Positions 1 to 7,900 of a stretch of DNA of 9,489 bases are shown piece by piece; the first letter of the stretch is position 1; the number at the start of each line of letters is the position of its first letter. Location: assembly GCA_005879095.1 (NCBI GenBank), contig VBLM01000070.1:1724-11212 (forward strand), in the 5' to 3' direction. The notes below the pieces were generated by a model. That model made no database searches. It was not told the origin of the DNA and saw only the letters and a program-made list of their open reading frames with translations. A program made the translations under genes and the position numbers. This stretch comes from Deltaproteobacteria bacterium. Its GTDB lineage: Bacteria > Myxococcota > Myxococcia > Myxococcales > 40CM-4-68-19.

Positions 1-2
1 CG

Positions 3-41
3 CTGGTCCAGAAGCTCCACGACGAAGCGAAGGTGGTCTGA
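3..41 (+). CDS. etfB: Electron transfer flavoprotein beta subunit, C-terminal end (partial)
   Basis: Only the last twelve codons and the TGA stop lie in the window. They read LVQKLHDEAKVV, which matches the usual end of bacterial EtfB/FixA (a leucine-valine helix followed by HEEAKV-type residues). EtfB binds AMP and docks on acyl-CoA dehydrogenases; with EtfA it forms the soluble heterodimer that passes electrons from beta-oxidation to ETF:quinone oxidoreductase. The stop is 2 nt before the etfA ATG, the classical etfB-etfA order, and this context is the main support for so short a fragment. The AAGGTGG stretch at 30-36, inside the etfB end, serves as the ribosome binding site for etfA, so the two are probably translationally coupled. 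Confidence 0.8.
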   Translation: MVQKLHDEAKVV

Positions 42-43
42 CG

Positions 44-1894
44 ATGGCGACGATCCTGTTGGTGGCGGAGCAGGCCCGCGGACACCTCAAGAAGGCGACG
101 CTCAACGCGCTGACCGCGGCGCAGCAGGTGGCGCAGAAGAACGGCGGGCACATCCAGGCCGTGGTGGTGGGGGGCGCCGGGGAGGAGCTCGCGCAATTTG
201 TACAAAACGTACATTTTGTACAAAACGCCGAATTCGAGCACGCCCTGGCCGAGACACACGCGGCGGCCGTGGCGGAGGCGGCGAAGAAGCTTCAGGCGAC
301 CGACGTCGTGATCGCCGCCACCGCGTACGGCAAGGACATCGCGCCGCGCGTGGCGGCTAAGCTCGGGGCCGGCATCGCGTCCGACATCCTCGCCGTCGTC
401 AGCGCCAACCAGTTCAAGCGGGCGATGTGGGCGGGCAACGCCATCGCCACCGTCGAGGTGACCACACCGGTCAAGGTCATCACCGTCCGCACAACGGAAT
501 TCGCGGTGGCGCAGAAAGCGGCGAGCGCCGGGCAAGTGCAGCCGCTGCACGTCGCCGCGCCACCCGCGAAGACCAGGTTCGTCGAGTTCAGCGAGGTGAA
601 GAGCGCGCGGCCGGAGCTGACCGAAGCATCGGTCGTGGTCTCCGGTGGCCGCGGCACCAAGGGCGACTTCAAGCCCATCGAGCAGCTGGCGGACGTGCTC
701 GGCGCGGCGGTCGGCGCCTCTCGTGCGGTGGTCGACGCCGGTTGGCAGCCGAACGACCTGCAAGTCGGGCAGACCGGAAAGGTGGTCGCACCCAAGCTCT
801 ACATCGCCGCGGGTATCTCCGGCGCTATCCAGCATCTCGCCGGAATGAAGGGATCGAAGACGATCGTGGCGATCGGCCCTTCCCGAACTGTCCGAGGAAG
901 TCAAAAAGCTCAAGTGATTTCAAGACTTGGCGTGACCCGCATCGCCGTGCCCGTGCCGTTCGCTGAGGCGGGCGGGCCGGCGAACGTCTACGTCATCGAG
1001 GAAGACCAGGGCGGTGTCGCGCTCTTCGACGCCGGCATCGGCACGCGCGAAGGCAAGGAAGCGCTCGAACACGGATTCGCCAAGGCTGGCCTGAGCTTCG
1101 GCGACATCCGCCGCATCTTCGTCTCGCACGGCCACCTCGATCATTACGGCTATGCCCGGGCTGCGCAGGAAGCGAGCGGCGCGCCGGTCTACGTCCACGT
1201 CCGTGATCACGACAAGGTCACCGGCCGCGATCGGACGAAACAACGGCTCGATCTCTACGGGGCGTACCTGACCAGGCTGGGCGCGCCGCCTTCACTTCTC
1301 GAGCACGTGAAGGTCCATTTTCAGGACTTCAGGCGCATGGCCCGGCCGCTCGAGCAGGTCGAGCCGCTCGAGCCGGGCACGGTATTGAAATTCAAGCGCT
1401 TTTCAGCCGAGGTCTTGCACCTGCCCGGCCACACGCCGGGGCTCGTCTGCCTCTGGGACGCCGGGAACAGCGTTCTTTTCTCCGACGACCACCTTCTGGA
1501 ACGTGTCTCCCCGAATCCATTGATCGATCTCGAGAGCAACGCCGAGCCCACGCATCGCGCTCTGGTCGAGTACATCCGCTCGGCCCGCAAAGTCCGCGAG
1601 CTGCCCGCGCAGTTGATCGCGCCCGGCCACGCCGAGCCCTTCTCCGGTCATGTCGAGATCATCGATCGCCTGCTCGGCTTCTACGAAAAGCGCCAGGCGC
1701 GCCTGCTCGATCTGCTGCACGTCAAAGGCCCGCAGTCGCCAGCCGACCTCGCGCCCCAGATCTTTCCCAACGCCCGCGAGCACCACCTCTACCTGACGCT
1801 CTCGGAAGTGATGGGCAACCTCGAGGTCCTCGAGTCGCAGGGCCGCATCGCGCGGAAAGAACGCGGCGGCCGAATCGTCTTCGAAGCGGTATAG
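44..1894 (+). CDS. etfA: Electron transfer flavoprotein alpha subunit, read through into a downstream MBL hydrolase (probable lesion-made fusion)
   Basis: As it stands this is one 616-codon frame. Residues 1-277 are EtfA/FixB, the FAD-carrying ETF subunit. An N-terminal alpha/beta domain includes [15 protein letters not shown] near residues 93-107 and GNAIATVEV near 130-138. The C-terminal FAD-binding domain has [10 protein letters not shown] near 197, [20 protein letters not shown] near 241-260 and [17 protein letters not shown] up to residue 277. EtfA normally continues with an NKDPEAPIFQVADYG-type segment that contacts FAD and ends in a lysine-rich helix. Here that segment is absent. The expected tail, [12 protein letters not shown] plus TGA, is intact one frame over at 879-917. 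A loss of about 65 nt at 875-878 explains this and throws etfA into the frame of the next gene. Residues 291-616 are that separate MBL protein. The real etfA probably ends at 917. If the lesion is real, FAD binding should be impaired. Confidence 0.85.
   Translation: MATILLVAEQARGHLKKATLNALTAAQQVAQKNGGHIQAVVVGGAGEELAQFVQNVHFVQNAEFEHALAETHAAAVAEAAKKLQATDVVIAATAYGKDIAPRVAAKLGAGIASDILAVVSANQFKRAMWAGNAIATVEVTTPVKVITVRTTEFAVAQKAASAGQVQPLHVAAPPAKTRFVEFSEVKSARPELTEASVVVSGGRGTKGDFKPIEQLADVLGAAVGASRAVVDAGWQPNDLQVGQTGKVVAPKLYIAAGISGAIQHLAGMKGSKTIVAIGPSRTVRGSQKAQVISRLGVTRIAVPVPFAEAGGPANVYVIEEDQGGVALFDAGIGTREGKEALEHGFAKAGLSFGDIRRIFVSHGHLDHYGYARAAQEASGAPVYVHVRDHDKVTGRDRTKQRLDLYGAYLTRLGAPPSLLEHVKVHFQDFRRMARPLEQVEPLEPGTVLKFKRFSAEVLHLPGHTPGLVCLWDAGNSVLFSDDHLLERVSPNPLIDLESNAEPTHRALVEYIRSARKVRELPAQLIAPGHAEPFSGHVEIIDRLLGFYEKRQARLLDLLHVKGPQSPADLAPQIFPNAREHHLYLTLSEVMGNLEVLESQGRIARKERGGRIVFEAV
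195..227 (+). repeat. AT-rich 18-bp tandem repeat with palindromic TTTTGTACAAAA core inside etfA
   Basis: Two copies of tttgtacaaaacg begin at 197 and 215, an 18-nt period, and encode FVQN twice. GTAC occurs at 200, 209 and 218, exactly 9 nt apart. The 214-225 copy is a perfect 12-bp palindrome, TTTTGTACAAAA. The block is conspicuously AT-rich against its surroundings. It falls where EtfA proteins have a variable linker ahead of the segment leading to the ALAE helix, so a small in-frame duplication would be tolerated. A protein-binding site is possible but unsupported. Confidence 0.6.
875..879 (+). other. Deletion/frameshift junction in etfA
   Basis: At this point the etfA frame (codons starting at 44+3n) stops matching its family, and the frame starting at 879 resumes with the family's normal C-terminus, [16 protein letters not shown]. 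Counting the 22 residues usually found between the ...TIVAI strand and the ALPEL start gives 66 nt expected against 1 nt observed. The inferred loss is therefore 65 nt, which is 2 modulo 3 and exactly gives the observed frame change. This is inferred from family knowledge and the surviving tail. It cannot be told from sequence alone whether the deletion exists in the organism or arose in assembly. Confidence 0.75.
914..1894 (+). CDS. LACTB2-like metallo-beta-lactamase-fold hydrolase with C-terminal winged helix
   Basis: Taken from the GTG at 914, this is a 326-residue protein. The start is chosen because it overlaps the surviving etfA stop as GTGA, and GAGGAAG at 894-900 could act as a distant ribosome binding site. 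The metal-site motifs are complete: HGHLDH at residues 72-77, PGHTPG with H173, FSDDHLL with D191 and PGHAEP with H239. Residues from about 255 form the helical/winged-helix tail typical of LACTB2-type enzymes ([13 protein letters not shown]..., then [21 protein letters not shown]). Such proteins are binuclear zinc hydrolases; members act on RNA, thioesters or other esters, and the substrate cannot be read from sequence. No signal peptide is visible, so it is cytosolic. It follows etfA directly and precedes the CAX antiporter by 9 nt. A thioesterase-like role beside ETF is conceivable but speculative. An incomplete paralogue with the same tail lies at the right edge of the window. Confidence 0.85.
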   Translation: MISRLGVTRIAVPVPFAEAGGPANVYVIEEDQGGVALFDAGIGTREGKEALEHGFAKAGLSFGDIRRIFVSHGHLDHYGYARAAQEASGAPVYVHVRDHDKVTGRDRTKQRLDLYGAYLTRLGAPPSLLEHVKVHFQDFRRMARPLEQVEPLEPGTVLKFKRFSAEVLHLPGHTPGLVCLWDAGNSVLFSDDHLLERVSPNPLIDLESNAEPTHRALVEYIRSARKVRELPAQLIAPGHAEPFSGHVEIIDRLLGFYEKRQARLLDLLHVKGPQSPADLAPQIFPNAREHHLYLTLSEVMGNLEVLESQGRIARKERGGRIVFEAV

Positions 1895-1903
1895 ATTCCC
1901 GCC

Positions 1904-2947
1904 GTGATCCCCTGGCTCTGGCGCGCCGCCTGGCTGCTGCTCCCCGCCGCCTGGCTCGTGCACCGATTCGCCCACGACGACACGTTGACGTTCTTCATCA
2001 GCTGCCTCTCCCTCATCCCGCTGGCGAAGGCGATGGGCGATGCCACCGAAGACCTCTCCGAACGCCTCGGGGCCGCGACCGGCAGCCTGCTCAACGCGAC
2101 GTTCGGCAACGCGGCCGAGCTCATCCTCGGCATCACCGCGCTGCGCCAGGGTCACGTCGCGCTGGTGAAAGGCAGCCTGACCGGATCCATTCTCGGCAAC
2201 CTGCTGCTGGTCGCGGGCGCGTCGATCGTCACCGGCGGCGTCCGCTTCTCGCGCCTCAAGTTCAACCGGCTGGCGGCCTCGTCCAGCGTCTCCACGCTCT
2301 TTCTCGCGGTGGTCGCGATGGTCGTCCCCACGCTGCTGGCGGCCAGCGGCGGCCCCCGTTACAACGCCTCGCTCCTCTCGGAAGAGATCTCGGCGGTCCT
2401 GATCGCCATGTATGCGCTCTCGCTCCTTTTCGGCCTGCGCACGCACAAGGGCCAGCTCGCCCAGGCCCGCAACCATACCGAGGCGGCCGGCAGCCCGTGG
2501 CCGCAGATTGGCCTGTTGCTGCTCGCCGCCGCCGCGACTGCCGTCGCTTCCGAGCTGCTGGTCGACTCGCTCGGCGGCACCCTGGCGAGGCTGCGGCTGC
2601 CGGAGACGTTCGTGGGTGTGATCATCGTCGCCATCGTCGGCAACGCTGCCGAGCACTCGACGGCGCTGATCTTCGCCCGCCGCGGTGACATGGACGTCGC
2701 GCTCGGCATCGCCTGGGAATCGTCCAAGCAGATCGCGCTCCTGGTCGCGCCGGTGCTGGTGTTCGTCGGCATCCTGCTCGGCGCGCCGATGGACCTCGCT
2801 TTCACCCGGTTCGAGGTGATCGCGCTCGGCCTGGCGGTGATCGCGCTCTCGCTCATCGTCCTCGACGGCGAGACACACTGGTTGGAAGGGGCCTTCCTGC
2901 TCGCTGTGTACGCGGTGCTCGGACTGGGGTTCTTTTTCATTGGCTGA
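1904..2947 (+). CDS. CAX-family Ca2+/H+ antiporter
   Basis: A 347-residue integral membrane protein with about ten or eleven hydrophobic segments. It carries both alpha-repeat signatures of the calcium:cation antiporter superfamily's CAX branch. The first is FGNAAELILGI at residues 67-77 with E72, and the second is GNAAEHSTAL at 246-255 with E250. These glutamates line the ion path in known CAX structures. The family exchanges cytosolic Ca2+ (sometimes other divalent or monovalent cations) for protons across the inner membrane; length and motifs are normal. The start is the GTG at 1904, 9 nt after the MBL stop, chosen because it keeps the first hydrophobic helix (WLWRAAWLLLPAAWLV). The ribosome binding site in front of it is weak, which fits translation coupled to the gene upstream. 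Its stop overlaps the start of the following transporter. Confidence is high for the family and moderate for calcium as substrate. Confidence 0.9.
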   Translation: MIPWLWRAAWLLLPAAWLVHRFAHDDTLTFFISCLSLIPLAKAMGDATEDLSERLGAATGSLLNATFGNAAELILGITALRQGHVALVKGSLTGSILGNLLLVAGASIVTGGVRFSRLKFNRLAASSSVSTLFLAVVAMVVPTLLAASGGPRYNASLLSEEISAVLIAMYALSLLFGLRTHKGQLAQARNHTEAAGSPWPQIGLLLLAAAATAVASELLVDSLGGTLARLRLPETFVGVIIVAIVGNAAEHSTALIFARRGDMDVALGIAWESSKQIALLVAPVLVFVGILLGAPMDLAFTRFEVIALGLAVIALSLIVLDGETHWLEGAFLLAVYAVLGLGFFFIG

Positions 2948-3830
2948 CCTCGCGCTCACGTCGATCATGGCGGTGTGGGGCTCGAGCTTCGCCGTGCTGC
3001 GTGGGCTGATGGGCGACTCGGCTGCCTCGCCGCTCGCGCTGGTGGCGGTGCGGATGGCGATGGCCACGGGCCTTCTCACCGGCTTTCTCGTCTTGACGCC
3101 GAAAGGCCGCGCCCACCTCGCCTCGCTGCGCGGGACGCTGCTCCTCGACGGCCTCGTCTGCGGCGGGCTCCTCGGCATCGGTTTCCTGCTGCAGACCGAA
3201 GGGCTCCAGCGCACGACGGCCTCGCGCAGCGGTTTCTTGACCGGCCTCCTGGTCGTGACCGTGCCGCTGCTCGAGTTCGCCCTCTTCCGCAAGCGGCCAC
3301 CGTGGCCCGCGCTGCTCGGCGTCGCGCTCGCGTTCACGGGGTTGAGCACGCTCTCGGCGCCGTGGGCGGACGCTTCGCAGGCGACGCTGCTCGGCGACTG
3401 GCTGACGGTCGGCTGCGCGATCGTCTTCGCCGGCCACATCATCGCGCTCGGCCGGCTCGCGCCGCGCCATCCGGTCCTGCCGATGCTGCTTTTGCAGCTC
3501 GCGACAGTCTGCGCGCTGGCGGCAGCTTTCGGACCGCTGGTCGAGGCGCAGCACTTCGCGACCGCCCAGGCGCGCCTCTGGCTCGCGCTCCTCTATCTCG
3601 CGCTCTTCGCCACGCTGCTCGCGTTCGGCATCCAGACCTGGGCGCAGAAGATCCTGCCGCCGGTGCGGGTCGCCCTGATCTCCAGCCTCGAGCCGGTCTT
3701 CGCTGCACTCTGGGCCGCGCTGCTGATCGGCGAGCGGCTCAGCGGGCGCGAGCTCTTCGGCGGCGCCCTGATCATCCTCGGCGTGGCGGTGGGCGAGGCC
3801 GGAGCAGCCTGGACGAGGGCGCGGGTGTGA
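2940..3830 (+). CDS. DMT-superfamily EamA-type transporter
   Basis: A 296-residue protein with about ten hydrophobic helices in two repeated EamA halves. The first half (about 1-130) begins with the characteristic VWGSSFAVLRG near residue 12 and includes GIGFLLQTEGLQRTTASRSGFLTGL near 80-105. The second half (about 150-285) ends with the family hallmark ISSLEPVFAALWAALLIGERLSGRELFGGALIILGV. Members export or import small metabolites such as amino acids or their derivatives across the inner membrane; the substrate cannot be predicted. The start is the TTG at 2940, overlapping the CAX stop by 8 nt with GGGG at 2926-2929 ahead of it. An internal ATG at 2969 is possible but would cut off most of the first helix before WGSSF. 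Its stop overlaps the next gene as GTGA. No lesion is seen. Confidence 0.88.
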   Translation: MADLALTSIMAVWGSSFAVLRGLMGDSAASPLALVAVRMAMATGLLTGFLVLTPKGRAHLASLRGTLLLDGLVCGGLLGIGFLLQTEGLQRTTASRSGFLTGLLVVTVPLLEFALFRKRPPWPALLGVALAFTGLSTLSAPWADASQATLLGDWLTVGCAIVFAGHIIALGRLAPRHPVLPMLLLQLATVCALAAAFGPLVEAQHFATAQARLWLALLYLALFATLLAFGIQTWAQKILPPVRVALISSLEPVFAALWAALLIGERLSGRELFGGALIILGVAVGEAGAAWTRARV

Positions 3831-4807
3831 AGATCGAGGCGCCCGAAGTCGAGCGCGCCGCCAACGGCCTGCGCGTCCGCGGACACGGGCTGTACCTCGA
3901 GCCGCGTGGCCGGCCGCCGCTGGGATTTCTCGCCCACGCTCGCGGGGCCCGGCCGGTGCTCCCGGAGCGGACGGTCGCCACCGCGGCGACGGTCGCGCTG
4001 CTCGAAGCCGCCCAGCCGCGCGCGCTCAGGCGCACGGCGGCGCTGCCAGCCGCGTACGGAAAACCGTTTGCTCTCGGTAGCTTGCGACTGACGGTCCACC
4101 CGGCGGGACACGTCCTCGGCAGTGCCCAGCTGCGCTGCGAAGCGCCCGGGCTCGACCTCGTCTACGCCGGCGACATCGGCGGGGACGCCGCGCGCGCCTC
4201 GCTCACGGCCGAACCGCGCGAGCAGCTGGAGTGCGAAACGCTCGCGCTGCGCGCCATCTACGGCCACCCGCGCTACGTCTTTCCTCCGCGCGAGGAGCTG
4301 CTGGAGAAGGTCCGCGCCTTCGTCGAGAAGTCGCTCCGCGACGGAAAGACGCCGGTCCTCGTGGCGGCCGCCCTCGGAGCGGCACAGGACCTCGTCCGCC
4401 ATCTCGGCGACCGCCGCACGCTGCGGCTGCATCACACGGCCTATCGCGCCTGCGAGGTCTACGCGGCCCAGGGCGTGCCGCTGAAGGGCTTTTCGCGGCT
4501 CGACGGCGACGGCGAGGTCATGGTCGTCCCGCCGACCGCGCGCCTGTCGCGGATGAATCTCGGCGAGCACCGGATCTGCGGCTTGTCGGGCCGCGCCATC
4601 GATGGCCTGCGCGGTGTCGATGAGGCAATTCCCCTGTCGGATCATGCGGATTTCAGCGAGCTCGTGGCGTACGCCGTCCGCTCCGGCGCGCGCCGCGTCC
4701 TGGCTGTCGCCGGAAACGCGGAGGATCTGGCAGCCGCCTTGCGCGAGCGGCGCATCGACGCGCTGGCAGTCCGCGAGCATCACCAACTGCGCCTGCCGGG
4801 CTTCTGA
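3827..4807 (+). CDS. MBL/beta-CASP exonuclease-like protein with degenerate active site
   Basis: A 326-residue protein resembling the beta-CASP branch of the metallo-beta-lactamase superfamily, specifically the compact type annotated as DNA-ligase-associated exonuclease or mRNA 3'-end-processing-like. Recognisable landmarks are GHGLYL at residues 19-24, HPAGHVLGSAQL at 91-102, YAGDIGGD with D116, LTAEP at 126-130, YGHPRYVFPPREEL at 145-158 and SDHADF at 271-276. The first metal motif, normally HxHxDH, reads HARGAR at 37-42 and keeps only the first histidine. The acidic residue of the usual EST-YG motif is replaced (LRAIYG), and the final HG is AG (VAGNAED at 295-301). Catalysis by the usual two-zinc mechanism is therefore unlikely, and a binding or regulatory role is an inference. 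The GTG start at 3827 overlaps the DMT stop by 4 nt, with GAGGG at 3815-3819 as ribosome binding site. The open frame extends upstream to 2975, but that part is a shadow of the DMT gene. Confidence 0.8.
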   Translation: MKIEAPEVERAANGLRVRGHGLYLEPRGRPPLGFLAHARGARPVLPERTVATAATVALLEAAQPRALRRTAALPAAYGKPFALGSLRLTVHPAGHVLGSAQLRCEAPGLDLVYAGDIGGDAARASLTAEPREQLECETLALRAIYGHPRYVFPPREELLEKVRAFVEKSLRDGKTPVLVAAALGAAQDLVRHLGDRRTLRLHHTAYRACEVYAAQGVPLKGFSRLDGDGEVMVVPPTARLSRMNLGEHRICGLSGRAIDGLRGVDEAIPLSDHADFSELVAYAVRSGARRVLAVAGNAEDLAAALRERRIDALAVREHHQLRLPGF

Positions 4808-4836
4808 TAGAGCAAAAATTCCAGCCACGCGGTGAT

Positions 4837-4884
4837 TTGCCTCCAGTTGCCTGCTTGACAGAAAGACCGAAGCCGGACGATATG
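4837..4884 (+). promoter_or_regulatory. Predicted sigma70-type promoter region for the lipase-FadL unit
   Basis: The 121-nt gap 4808-4928 is the only substantial intergenic space in the window and is visibly less GC-rich. It holds a perfect TTGACA at 4855-4860 and a weak -10-like GATATG at 4879-4884 (18-nt spacer; three of six consensus bases). Just upstream, TTGCCT is repeated at 4837-4842 and 4847-4852, one helical turn apart, which could be an activator or repressor site. All of this is by eye. The -35 is convincing, the -10 is poor and the operator is conjecture. No clear rho-independent terminator for the upstream gene run was seen in the gap. Confidence 0.4.
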
Positions 4885-4916
4885 CGCCCTCGCGTCACCG
4901 CAGCCACACATCTCGT

Positions 4917-4922
4917 AGGAGG
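4917..4922 (+). promoter_or_regulatory. Strong ribosome binding site of the lipase gene
   Basis: AGGAGG lies 6 nt before the ATG at 4929. It is a full match to the anti-Shine-Dalgarno complement and fixes this ATG as the start, which also gives the protein a signal sequence with a lipobox. Confidence 0.75.
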
Positions 4923-4928
4923 CAGCCG

Positions 4929-7900
4929 ATGCTGCTCCGCCGCGCCATCCCGCTCGCGCTTGCAATCGCCGCGATCGCTTGCGAACCTCCCGTTCCGTTC
5001 GACGCTTCCGCGCACAATCCGAGCTTCGTCGACTACGCCGTGTTCGACCCGGCGCCGGATCCGGTCGACAACAGCCCGGTCGACATCCCGCTGCCCAGCG
5101 ACGTCGCCCTGCAGCCGCAGGCCCTCGCCACGCAGAGCGGCGCGCAGCTGGAAGTGCTGCAGTCGTTCGCGGCGCAGGGTGGCTGGCCGGCCGATCAGGA
5201 TCTCGCGCTCACTTTCGACTTCGTGCGCATCAACCTCGATGCGGCGACGGGCAAGGCCACCCGCACCGCGCCGGCGCTCGATCTCTCCACCATCAATCCC
5301 TCGACCCTCCTGATCCTCTCGCTGAGCGCGGCCGGCGTGGGGCCGGTGGCATACGACGCGCCGGACGCGGCCGATTACGTGGTCAACGGCGACCACGGCA
5401 CGCTCACCATCCACAAGACGGCCGACTCGAGCGGCCTGCGCCACTATCCGCCGGCGGTCTACGTCGCTGCCGTCCGCGGCGGCGCCAACGGCGTCAAGGT
5501 GGCCGGAGGCGGCCCGGTGAATCCGCGTCCGGCGATGTACCTGATCACGCAGGGCGCCGACCTGACCCGGCCGGAGAACCAGGGCCTTCTGCCCGGCGCG
5601 ACGCGCGAGGAAAAAGCGAAGAACGCGGCCCAGCTCGAGCAGCTGCGCAAGGCGTTCCTGCTGCCGTTCGCGGCGCTCCAGGGCGCCGGCTTTCCCACCA
5701 ACGAGATCGCCAGCATGACCGCGTTCACGGTCACTTCTCGAGTGCGGGTGCGGGCCGACCCGATCGAAGCCACCTCGACCTCGCCGAACGCGGCGACCGC
5801 GTTGCCCTTCCCCAGCGATTTCCTCTTCAAGCCCAAGACCCACACGCTGCTCGATCAGCTGACCTCGACGAGCGGCCCGTTCGGCGCCCTAGGCCCCGGT
5901 CTCGCGACGCTGGACGGCTTCAGCACCACCGCTCTGATCACCGCCAGCACGTCGGGCCTGATCGATCCGACGACCGTCAACCAGAACAGCGTCTTCCTCT
6001 ACGAGTACACCGCCACCGGCCCGAAGCGCGTTCCGGAGGCCCACGAGGCCAGCGCTACCGTGCTGCCCGGCTGGGCGGCAGTTTCGACGTCCGATCCCGG
6101 CCGGGACGCCGCTCGGCGTGATCGCGATTCCGCCGCTCAAGGAAGGCACCGAGTACGCGGTGGTGATCACCGACAAGGTCACTCAGCCGGGCGGCACGCC
6201 GATCGTGCAGGCCACGCTCGGACGCCTCTTGGCGCTGAACAACCCGCTGATCGTCAACGGCGTGCCGACCGTGGCGGGGCTCGACGTGCTGAGCGCCGGC
6301 GTGGCCGAGCCGCTCCGGCAGGCGCTCAAGCCGGTCCTCGACGATGTCGCCGCGACCAAAGGCATCACCCGCGAGCACGTGGTGATGGCCTACACCTTCC
6401 GCACCCAGGGCACGGTCGACACCGCGCACGGCATCGACAACTCCTACCAGACGACGGCGGCGAATCTCGCGGCGCTGCCGTACGGGGCACCGGCTGCGAC
6501 CGCCGCGCCCGCTGGCGGCACGACGCCGACGGTCTACTGCGCCGCCCCGACCATCTTCCCGGGCTGCGCGACGGCGGCCAGCGTGGCGACGGTCTTCTCG
6601 CAGTACAGCGTCGACGCGAGCGTGGTGCCGACCGCCGACATCGGCTTCGTGATCGAGGCCCGGTCGTGATCTTCAACAAGCTGCGGTGCACCGCCGCCGA
6701 CGTCACCGCCGGAAAATGCCAAGACACCGGCGCCTTCGGCGGCGGCGCGACCGCGACGCCGGTAGGCGAGTTCGCCAACGCATTGATCAGCGTGCCGCTT
6801 CCGAACAACTACGGCGGCTGCACGCCGACCGCGACGCAGCCGTGCAACCTCCCGCTGGTCATCTATCACCCCGGCCTCGGCGACTCGCGCGCCGACATGC
6901 TCCTGGTCGCAGACCACCTAAACAAGGCCGGATTCGTGGTCGCGGCCATCGACATGAACAAGCACGGCGACCGCTCCTACTGCAGCTCGAACGCGCAGTG
7001 CGTCGCGAGCGGCACCTGCAACCCGATCGCCGACCTGGTGAACGAAGGCGATCCGACCGGCGCGACGCCCGGCAAGTGCTCGACCGACTTCTTCCGCGAC
7101 ACGTCGGGCTGCCCCGGCTGCGACAACAGCAAGGCGCCGGTCCTCACCTTCTTCACCGCAACCGGCCGCGGCGCGTCGGCGAACTTCGTACTCAGCTTCA
7201 ACCTCTTCCGCACCCGCGACACGTTCCGGCAGGACATCATCGACCAGTCGCAGCTCATCCGGTCGCTCTCGCCCGATCCGACTTGCAATCCCACCGCCGC
7301 AGCGACCGTGCCTCCGCCGGGGGGCACGTGCGCGAACAACTTCATCACCCAGGCGACGGGCGTCCAGATCCACCCGGGGCGGATCTACTTCCTCGGTCAG
7401 TCGCTCGGCGGAATCGCGGCGCTGCCGGATGCCGCCGCCAACGCGCGGGTACGGAAAGTGGCGCTCAACACCACGGGTTCGACGATCGTCGACGTCCTCT
7501 CGAACTCGATTCGCTACTACCCGTTCCTGAAGGCGCTGCTCCAGACCCGCAACCTGGACAAGGAAACGCACCCCGCCGCCTACATCCAGTTCCTCACCAC
7601 CGCCAAGTGGGTGCTCGATCCGGCCGACCCGGAGAACTTCGCGCAAAACCTGCTCACCAACACCATCCCGGGGCCGCTGTCGGGGGGTGTCGCGCCTCCT
7701 GCCCGAACCGCGATCCAGCAGTTCGCGCAGTGCGACGACCACGTGCCGACCGCCTTCCAGGTCAACCTCGCCGCGCTGATCGGGCTCGGTCCGACCGGGC
7801 CGACGACGTCGACCACGACGCTGTTCCACACCAGCGCCGCGCCGGATCCGGCGACCTGCCCGACCGGCGGGCAGATCGCGCACGGGTTCCTGAACGACTG

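Noticed and set aside
197..225. TTTGTACAAA palindromes as a mobile-element end or attachment site
   Set aside because: No inverted-repeat partner, target duplication or recombinase gene is present, and the coding frame continues through it.
1403..3442. A 679-codon open frame on the minus strand opposite the MBL, CAX and DMT genes
   Set aside because: Its translation is Arg/Glu/Gln/Asp/Gly-rich with no domain, and it lies antisense to three well-recognised genes. It is a high-GC shadow frame.
2975..3826. Upstream extension of the beta-CASP frame to 2975, giving a 610-residue protein
   Set aside because: The first 284 residues are an Arg/Ala-rich shadow of the DMT transporter. The GTG at 3827 with an RBS and stop overlap is the better start.
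4653..5843. A 396-codon minus-strand open frame across the intergenic promoter region
   Set aside because: Low-complexity arginine-rich translation that crosses a clear promoter/RBS region and opposes a lipoprotein gene. No support for coding.
6118..6669. A separate 183-residue gene between the two lipase parts
   Set aside because: It begins and ends mid-domain and joins smoothly to the flanking lipase sequence in the other frame, so it is an interior segment of the same gene displaced by frameshifts.
6090..6670. Programmed ribosomal frameshifting in the lipase
   Set aside because: Two shifts in opposite directions would be needed. No slippery heptamer with a downstream structure was recognised, and a missing C in a C run is simpler.
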